The notes under the pieces: model-generated
What the model was told of the DNA's origin: nothing
The model's input: the letters and a program-made list of their open reading frames with translations, nothing else
Database searches by the model: none
Origin: Przewalskia tangutica
Lineage: Eukaryota > Streptophyta > Magnoliopsida > Solanales > Solanaceae
Length of the DNA stretch: 64,000 nt
Direction of reading: 5' to 3'
Assembly: GCA_029844215.1 (NCBI GenBank)
Contig: CM056736.1
Span: 53,629,562 to 53,693,561, forward strand
Shown: piece by piece, positions 57,418-64,000 of the stretch
Layout of the letters: each line of letters starts with the position of its first letter
Position numbering within the stretch: position 1 is the first letter of the stretch
Position numbers and translations under genes: made by a program

Positions 57418-59340
57418 CCCCTCCATGTTGATGAACTTCTTCATCCAAAATTGTTCTAAGTGTTAAAAATCTCTCCCTCCCCCTCAACCTTGAAATCGTC
57501 CAACACCCCTCCCCTTGGTTAAGGCCTTTGGAGAGCCTCCACTCCCCTTTGTGGTGTCTAGTAGTGGTACCCCCAGCCTAGTTGTTTATCGTAGACTACC
57601 CCTTGTTGTGGTATAGCAATACTCTCCTCGTGTTGTTGTAATGTCCAAATACCTTGGCCCAAATACCTTGTAGTATTCCCGAGGTTACAACTTATACAAA
57701 AGCCGGAAAATACGATTATACTTCCTTTAGCCACAGCAAACCACTAAGGAAATCTTCACGTTGTTGAAGTTGTAAGTAGAAGTTGGTTAGAACTTCTAAG
57801 GGTTGTTTGGGCGCTCGGAGTAGGAGCTAAGCGTTGCTCGGGATCGACTTTATACTTGGATAATTTTGGGCTTATCGAGGTAAACACTCTTGTCCTTATT
57901 GTAATTGGAAATTACATAAGTGTTGAATATATAGTTGTTGTATACTATATATAGAACTGAACTTAGTATTGTGGCAATGTCTTTTGACTTAAGCTGAAGA
58001 ATAAATAATTGAGCAGTAATCACGTAGAAGGATAATAAAGAGAAGAAGCGAGCGTAATTACCTAGGGGTGTATTCTGATAGACTTATGTAACATTCTTGT
58101 GTAGTAGAATTATGCGCGTCGGTTAGGCGTGTTAACCCCTGGTTGGCGTGGTAGCCGACCGCGATAAAGGAGGAGATTTCTGTTGCGGGGAGTCTTTAGA
58201 ATTTTACGTAGAAAGATAGAAACTTGTGTTTTGGGGTTAATAGACGTTTGTGACCTTTATAGGTGAAAGTACTAAGAGTAGTGTATTCTACTCGAGGAGT
58301 GGAAAGGGCTAGCAAGGTTGTAGTACTTGGAGCTTTTTGCTTATTGTCGATAATCGTCGCGAGGTATGTGAACCTCTTCCTATCTCTTCTAGCATGATAT
58401 GTATGAACTATGTAGTATGCGGTAGGCGTACGTGTGTTAGCGTGTTTGATTGTTCTTAAAACATAAAGTGTTATAACGGCTTTATGGGAAGTTGGTTATA
58501 ACGACTTTATGTAGGTAGAAAATACTTTGTGGTTTTAAAAGGTAGCGATGTGAATTATAAGCGGCTAGTTATAATAAAGAACTTGATGTATTTCAAAAGA
58601 TTTATAAATCGTTTTGGAAGGAGAGTAACACTTGGTTTTAAAAGGTTTTAAAAGAGTTATACTAGCTTTATGGGAGTTAGGTATAATGTCTTAAGAGAGT
58701 AAAGAAAATGGTTTCTTGATGTTAGAAGTTAAGAGACTTGATCTTATAAGATAAGAGACTTAACTTATTTGTTTTAATGTGAATGTTTGTGTGAAACCTC
58801 ATTCGTGAGTAATGAGTACTTGGTTTTATTTAAAGGGATAATGTTTCTTGATTTGGAAATCGAGAATGTGTATCGACAGGACCAACTGCGGCGTTAATAA
58901 AGGAAAATGTATTGAATAATGATGAATTGTATTAAAACCGGTAGAAACCTCCATCTGCATAGAAACTAAGATGAGACAAAATGATATACATTTTCTAGAT
59001 CATGGCTTTGTAATAAGAATGTTGTAAACAAGAATAACCTACTCTCGTGAGACATATATTACTCAATTGTTCTAAAAGGAATCAGTGATTAAGTTTGGAA
59101 ACTATGAAACCATTTGAAAATGAGAAGCTTGAGTAATTGAAACTAGGCAAGCGGAACTTAGGAAAAGAATGTTGTTACTTGATTTTGAAAAGGAATGTGG
59201 GTTGGTCATTCTAATACTACGGGTATCGGGTGACTTTTATAAAAGTAATGGATCTCTTTTAAAAGAACTTAACGTATGTAGTACTTTGGGGTTAAAAACC
59301 CGGACTTTGGCATAAAATGAAAGTACTTTGAGTTGTTGTG

Positions 59341-59463
59341 AAACTTGCCTATGCTTGTTGTTGTGAAACTTGCCTATGCTTGTTGTTGTGAAACTTGCCT
59401 ATGCTTGTTATTGTGAAACTTGCCTATGCTTGTTGTCGTGAAACTTGCCTATGCTTGTGATGA
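59341..59463 (+). repeat. 25 bp tandem repeat, TE12 LTR
   Basis: Five copies of AAACTTGCCTATGCTTGTTG + TTGTG. TE8 has two copies at 26750-26790. Confidence 0.93.
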
Positions 59464-59609
59464 TAGCCTTTGTTGTGCAAGTGTGGTATTTACGTATTCT
59501 GGCGTCTCTCGATAAGCGGTTGACTTATTGAGAACTTACTTGGGCGTCTTTGGCGGTGATGGAGAATTCGCGGGTATGTTTCCATTTTGATTCTTGTCTT
59601 GTTGTTGAT

Positions 59610-59890
59610 GTCACATGGGCGTATGTCTACCGTCACGATTAGGGGCATGCGGCCGTGCGGCCGGGTTGATTACCGATATATGGTTATTCTTGCAACATGG
59701 GCGTGTCTGCCGTCACGATGTCCGGGGGCATGTGGCGTGCGGCGGGGTTGACCACCAGTATATTGTTATTGAGGTTACATGGGCATGTCTACCGTCACGA
59801 TATCCGGGGCATGTGGCCATGCGGCCTTGTTGTGTGTTGCATCATGGACATGTCTACCGTCTGCGATAGAGGCATGCGGCCATGATGCGA
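59610..59890 (+). repeat. Minisatellite of TE12 LTR, about 4 copies
   Basis: Units of about 70-80 bp around ACATGGGCATGTCTACCGTC + ACGATATCCGGGGCATG with GATATATGGTTATTC-like linkers. It is the reverse-complement relative of the TE1/TE7 array, in matching LTR orientation. Confidence 0.85.
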
Positions 59891-60475
59891 ACATGATGGA
59901 TGTTGTGGGCGTGAGACCCGTAGTTATATTTGAGTGGTGACTTTGAGGCGTGAGTCACGACTTGGCTACTTTTATGTTGCGTCTTGTATTTTGGTTATCA
60001 TACATGTCTCACGCTTTTAAGCTATTATGATTTCATTCTGATGTTGTGATTTCACATACTTGGTACTGTTGTCTTGACCTCGCCCGGAAGTGCGTTCATC
60101 TGCGGTAGAAGTACATCGATCGTGGATCCGCTCTTAGGATCTCATTTGGCGTGTTGGAAAGCTCGTTCCTTGAGGCTTATCTTTGGTATGTTTCCACTGA
60201 GTTGTAGGTTCTTGTACATTCGAGGGTATGGCGAGGCCTGTCCGTCATAGTTGTTGTAAATCTTAAGTGCAGCCTTTGTTGTGGCGGGGTTTGTAAAAAG
60301 GATAAGCTGTTGGGTAGTTATGTATATCTTGAAGGCAAGCTGTTTTGGTTGCTTTGTTTATTTATTATATCTCTTGTTTCATGACTCGTGTTTTATTTTC
60401 CATTTGGTTTTCTCGATGTTGTATCACTAGGGTGCGGGGTAAGGCACGATCCGCGGGCGGAATTCGGGCGTGACA

Positions 60476-60676
60476 AAGTGGTATCGAGCGATTAGTCCTC
60501 GGAAAGTGTCTCTGACCGTGTCTAGTAGAGTCTTGATTATCGGTGTGTTGTGCACCACATCTATAATCAGGAGGCTATAGGACATTTAGGATTGGTTTCC
60601 ATTCTTCTCGTTCTGAGATCGTGCCTTAGAGTTGTGTTGTAAGTTGGACCCTACGGCGTGTTTCGTTTTTACGATT
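60476..60676 (+). other. TE12 leader with altered PBS
   Basis: PBS TGGTATCGAGCG (60479-60490), the same change as in TE8. GTGCAC palindrome at 60550-60555. Pre-ATG text TTTTTACGATT. Confidence 0.75.
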
Positions 60677-61790
60677 ATGCCTGCGAAAGCAGCGGCCCGA
60701 AGGGCAAAGCGGCGAGGAGGCGCTAGTGGGATTCGAGAAATGCAGCGCGAGCGATCGACTGAGTAGTGCTTGACGGCGAGTTTTGCGGCGCCGCCCGGCC
60801 AGCGAGTTTAAGCGCGGCGATGCTGCGAGACTCTGATACTGAGCCTCGGTCCCGCGATGCAGGCGGGAGATGGGTCGCGAGAGATGGCGATTATTGGCGG
60901 TTGTGGCGAGATATGAGATAAGTGGGCCAGGCATCTCGATTCAGCGGCGACTGTAGTGCACGAGCGAGCAGTTTGAGGCTCTGGATTTCCTTAGTTGTAG
61001 CCGCTTTGAGTTTCTGGTCGGCGGGAGGATGATCGCAGGAGTTCATCCGTCGATTCTGAAGAGATCGTCACGGGTGATCGAGGCTTGATGAGTGTGACAT
61101 TTAGTTCGCGTCGGTGCGTGATACATGATCGATTGGTTTGACTTCGTGGGAGCTTTCGGGAGAGCATGCACTTCCGGCCGTTTGGGGCGAGTTTTGAGGG
61201 CCTTCACGGCACATTTCTTGCCTCACAAATGAGAGGCTCGGTAAATTTTTGATGTTGAGGCGAAGCAGGCGTCTGATTCGGGAAGTACAATGTGAGTTCG
61301 ACTCATTGGCGGTATGTTCCGCATTAGTAGCTAGTATGGAGGATCGAGTGCGGAAGTATGTTCTGAGGCTCGATGATTACCTAGCAGAGTTGTTCGGGTG
61401 TTTCTCTTGGTAGGGCATGGACATTGCCGCATTGAGCTCATGCGGGTGCGAGGCGCGGTCGGCAGGTGGACGGCTTTCGGCGAGAAGAAGGCCACGGCGG
61501 ATATTTTGGCGACTTCGAGGCGGACGCCTCGGCCGAACTAGTTATGTACCTCCGCCATTGCGAGTGGTCCTCGCGACGCCGGGACCGCAGGATATTGAGG
61601 GAAGCGGTCGGGGCTCCCGGGTTTGAATGTTCGGGGAGTAGGGGTGTTGGCGGATCGATCACCCTACCGGTGTGGTCGATGTGGTAGACGCATTTCGGGA
61701 AGTGTCGTAGTACGAGGAGCTTGTTATTCTTGCGGCCAGCGAGGGCCATATGGCGAGAGCTGTCCGACTAGGGTATGGCTGGTAGGATAG
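60677..61790 (+). pseudogene. Ty3/gypsy gag, TE12 (heavily frameshifted)
   Basis: Starts at the ATG 60677 (MPAKAAARRAK). It follows TE8 and TE7 gag in order. Recognisable parts are scattered over frames: IDWFDFVGAF-like text at about 61128-61160, the capsid helix region with EHALPAVW-type sequence (61163-61185), FDSLA/YVP near 61295-61320, and a knuckle start CYSCGQRG (61725-61748). Dozens of 1-3 base losses relative to TE7 break every frame. Many fall at CAG or CTG, as in the PBS. No pol follows; the next block is the family 3' domain. Function as a gene is excluded as written, but part of the damage may be sequence error. Confidence 0.75.
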
Positions 61791-61859
61791 CACAGACTAC
61801 TAGGCGATTGCGGGCCACGGTAAGTCGCGGTGGAAGTTCGATTTTAGCGGTCCTTGAAC

Positions 61860-62585
61860 CGCCTAGTTTCAGGTATATCCTTAACCCTGTAGATACTTGT
61901 TTGTATTGATGTTAATGATGTGTTAAGTGTTATGTTCGGATAGCTTTGTGCTATAGTGTGAAAAAAAAAAAAAAAAAATCTGGTTAGTGTGAGATGGAAG
62001 TGGTAGCTTCCATGATGTGTTACGTGTCGAGGCGGAAGTTGGCGCTCTGATGGGTCGGGTTGGGGCCATGTTGCGGGCCAACCGCGTCCGTTCGAGGAAG
62101 GTCAGCTCGGGTGGTCCTCGGTGGCGGTCACGAGGGTGCTAGGCCCAGTTTAGATGACCATCGTATGAGTTCGTGGATCGTTCGACGAGAATCGGTTCGT
62201 GAAGGCGAGAATGGCCTTAGAGAAATCGAGGTTAGTAAGATGACCAAGTTTGGAGGTAATGACTCGAGGGTTGGAAACGAAGCATTGGCGAAGTGTGGTG
62301 CGTGTCTTGGGAAGAGTTCGAGTGTTCGAGCAGTGCGGCGAGGTAGGGAGAAGTGAGCGAGTGTGATCGTTTCTTTTGTGAAATGAAGGTGCGGAGGAGT
62401 ATATTTTAGACCTTGGTGGGAACTTTTGTGATAACGAGGTGATGCCTCGTGGACTTGGGATTTCGTATTTTGTGCATTTGTTATTTCATGGCGGTGTGGC
62501 ATGATTGTTTTAAATCGTATAGCGGTGAAGACTATCTTGGCGCGTGTTTGTGTTGAGACTTGAGAAGGAACATTGGGACGAATGT
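61860..62585 (+). other. TE12 non-coding 3' domain
   Basis: Matches TE8 29090-29930 in order (GTATATCCTTAACCCT, GGGTCGGGTTGGGGCCATGT, GGTGCTAGGCCCA) but is shorter. A run of 18 A (61961-61978) stands where about 200 bp of TE8 sequence is missing. No gene. Confidence 0.7.
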
Positions 62586-62598
62586 TTCTAAGGAAGAA

Positions 62599-64000
62599 TG
62601 TTATACCGTATTTTGAGTATATGCGTGGGGACGTCGTAGAAAATTTGAGCCTTAAGTTAGGCAAGTTTGAAATTTGTACACAACACCCGATTAGAGTCGT
62701 TTTTAAACGAAGCGTTTCCACGACTTTTGTTGGGAAAATTCGGCTATGTCATTTATAATTTTTGCGGATTTTTAGAGGCGAAACATTTTGGACCAACGGG
62801 AGGGTGACATGTGTCACCTCACATTGGAAGCAAAGGGACGGCGAAATGGCCATTCTTGCACGTTTTGTTGATTTTGGTCAAGGTTAGGTAGGATATTTTT
62901 GTGTAGTTGATGAGCAAGTGGGACCATGAACACGTGGCTTGATCTTGACCTTACACTTGCTATACACTTGGAAGAATCTTGGCCATTGGTTGGCCATTTC
63001 TTCACCTATAAATACCACTCCATGTTGATGAACTTCCGTCCAAAATTGTTCTAAGTGTTAAAAATCTCTCCTCCCCTCGACCTTGAAATCGTCAACACCC
63101 CTCCCTTGGTTAAGGCCTTTGGCGAGAGCCTCCACTCCCTTTGTGGTGTCTAGCAGTGGGGTACCCCACTAGCCTAGTTGTTTTTAGTATAATACCCCTT
63201 GTTGTGGTATAGAAATACTCTCTAGTGTTGTTGTAATGTCCAATACCTTGGCCCAAATACCTTGTAGTATTCCCGAGGTTACAACTTATAAAAGCCGGAA
63301 AATACGATTATACTTCCTTTAGCCACAGCGAAACCACAGGAAATCTTCACCCGTTGTTGAAGTTGTAAGTAGAAGTTGGTTAGAACTTCTAAGGGTTGTT
63401 TGGGCGCTCGGAGTAGGAGCTAAGCGTTGCTCGGGATCGACTTTATACTTGGATAATTTTGGGCTTATCGAGGTAAACACTCTTGTCCTTCTATTGTAAT
63501 TGGAAATTACATAAGTGTTGAATATATAGTTGTTGTATACTATATATAGAACTGAACTTAGTATTGTGGCAATGTCTTTTGACTTAAGCCTGAAGAATAA
63601 AGAATTGAACAGTAATCACATAGAAGGATAATAAAGAGAAGAAGCGATGTAATTACCTAGAGTGTATTACGATGAACTTATGTAACATTCTTGTGTAGTA
63701 GAATTATGCGCGTCCGGTTAGGCGTGTTAACCCCCTGGTTGGCTTGGTAGCGACCTCGATAAAGGAGGAGATTTCTGTTTGTTGCGGGAGGTCTTTGCGA
63801 ATTTTCTATAGAAAGATAGAAACTTGTGTTTTGGGGTTAATAGACGTTTGTGACCTTTATAAGTGAAAGTACTAAGAGTAGCGTATTCTACTCGAGGAGT
63901 GGAAAGGGCTAGCAAGGTTGTAGTACTTGGAGCTTTTGCTTATTGTCGATAATCGTCGCGAGGTATGTGAACCTCTTCCTATCTCTTCTAGCATGATATG
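62599..64000 (+). mobile_element. TE12 3' LTR, first 1.4 kb
   Basis: Starts TGTTATACCGTATTTTGAG after a weak polypurine stretch (AAGGAAGAA). It follows the 5' LTR but lacks bases at many places (ATACCCCG to ATACCG, ACGTACG to ACGTCG). Runs off the window. Confidence 0.9.
62802..63014 (+). promoter_or_regulatory. TE12 3' LTR promoter copy
   Basis: gggtgacatgtgtcacc (one C short, from 62802) and TATAAATA (63007-63014). Confidence 0.55.

Larger units (their letters stand above)
56989..60475 (+). mobile_element. TE12 5' LTR (3,487 bp)
   Basis: Starts TGTTATACCCCGTATTTTC inside TE11 (target ATGTC, 56984-56988) and ends GGGCGTGACA before the PBS. Same modules as TE8; two minisatellites. Confidence 0.92.

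Overview
This 64 kb window is plant intergenic DNA, almost certainly eudicot. The style of its Ty3/gypsy and Ty1/copia elements (gag starting MPPRK, initiator-Met primer sites, a short copia LTR of the 'TCACATCGGATATG' kind) fits Solanaceae or a related asterid best. The species is inference. I see no host protein gene, rRNA or tRNA gene. Nearly every base belongs to a retrotransposon, and most of it to one clan of Ty3/gypsy elements with very long LTRs (about 3.0-3.8 kb). These start TGTTAYACCCCG, end GTCGTGACA and carry the primer site TGGTATCAGAGC. I number the clan members TE1-TE12 from left to right.

Layout. 1-4766: two minus-strand LTRs; TE1 (63-3350, with a leader and PBS to its left) is inserted in TE2 (3351-4766). 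4767-6117: a broken minus-strand Ty1/copia gag with PBS and tandem ~120 bp LTRs, then a second small copia-like LTR. 6338-9293: a minus-strand LINE-type insertion with a 16 bp target-site duplication that holds ORF1 (DUF4283 plus zinc knuckle) but no reverse transcriptase ORF. 9472-10398: a possible unrelated LTR. 10399-64000: a nested stack. TE3 (from 10399) is hit by TE4 (from 10758), which is hit by TE5 (from 13082). The 3' LTR of TE5 is hit by TE6 (21777-53630, TSD GGAAT) and by TE11 (from 54782). The left LTR of TE6 holds TE7 (24603-40748, TSD AATAT), which holds TE8 (from 24640). The right LTR of TE6 holds solo LTR TE9 (44415-50652, TSD GATAG), which holds solo LTR TE10 (47396-50529). 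TE11 is hit by TE12 (56989 to beyond the window).

Gene content. TE6, TE7, TE8 and TE12 have short interiors (1.9-2.3 kb): a PBS and leader, a gag-like region, then a ~0.7-1.0 kb non-coding 3' domain and a polypurine tract. None has pol, and each LTR is longer than the whole interior. They are gag-only non-autonomous elements of the TR-GAG type. TE5 has the same leader and 3' domain, no recognisable gag, and a heavily mutated RNase H-integrase region. It represents the pol-bearing relative that could once have supplied enzymes in trans.

The LTRs share a modular plan: a near-palindrome GGGTGACAYGTGTCACCC about 175-195 bp upstream of a TATAAATA box; a strongly conserved block ending in a splice-donor-like GAGGTAA; a ~150 bp block kept in one branch; and a subfamily-specific minisatellite in a fixed slot. 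Together with a branch point and acceptor just before the gag ATG in TE7 (and at the matching place in TE5), this suggests that a ~2.5 kb leader intron is removed to make gag mRNA. Many apparent frameshifts are CAG/CTG to CG(A)/(T)CG changes that recur at the same motifs in several copies, so base-level decay of gag in TE1, TE8, TE12 and part of TE6 must be read with caution.
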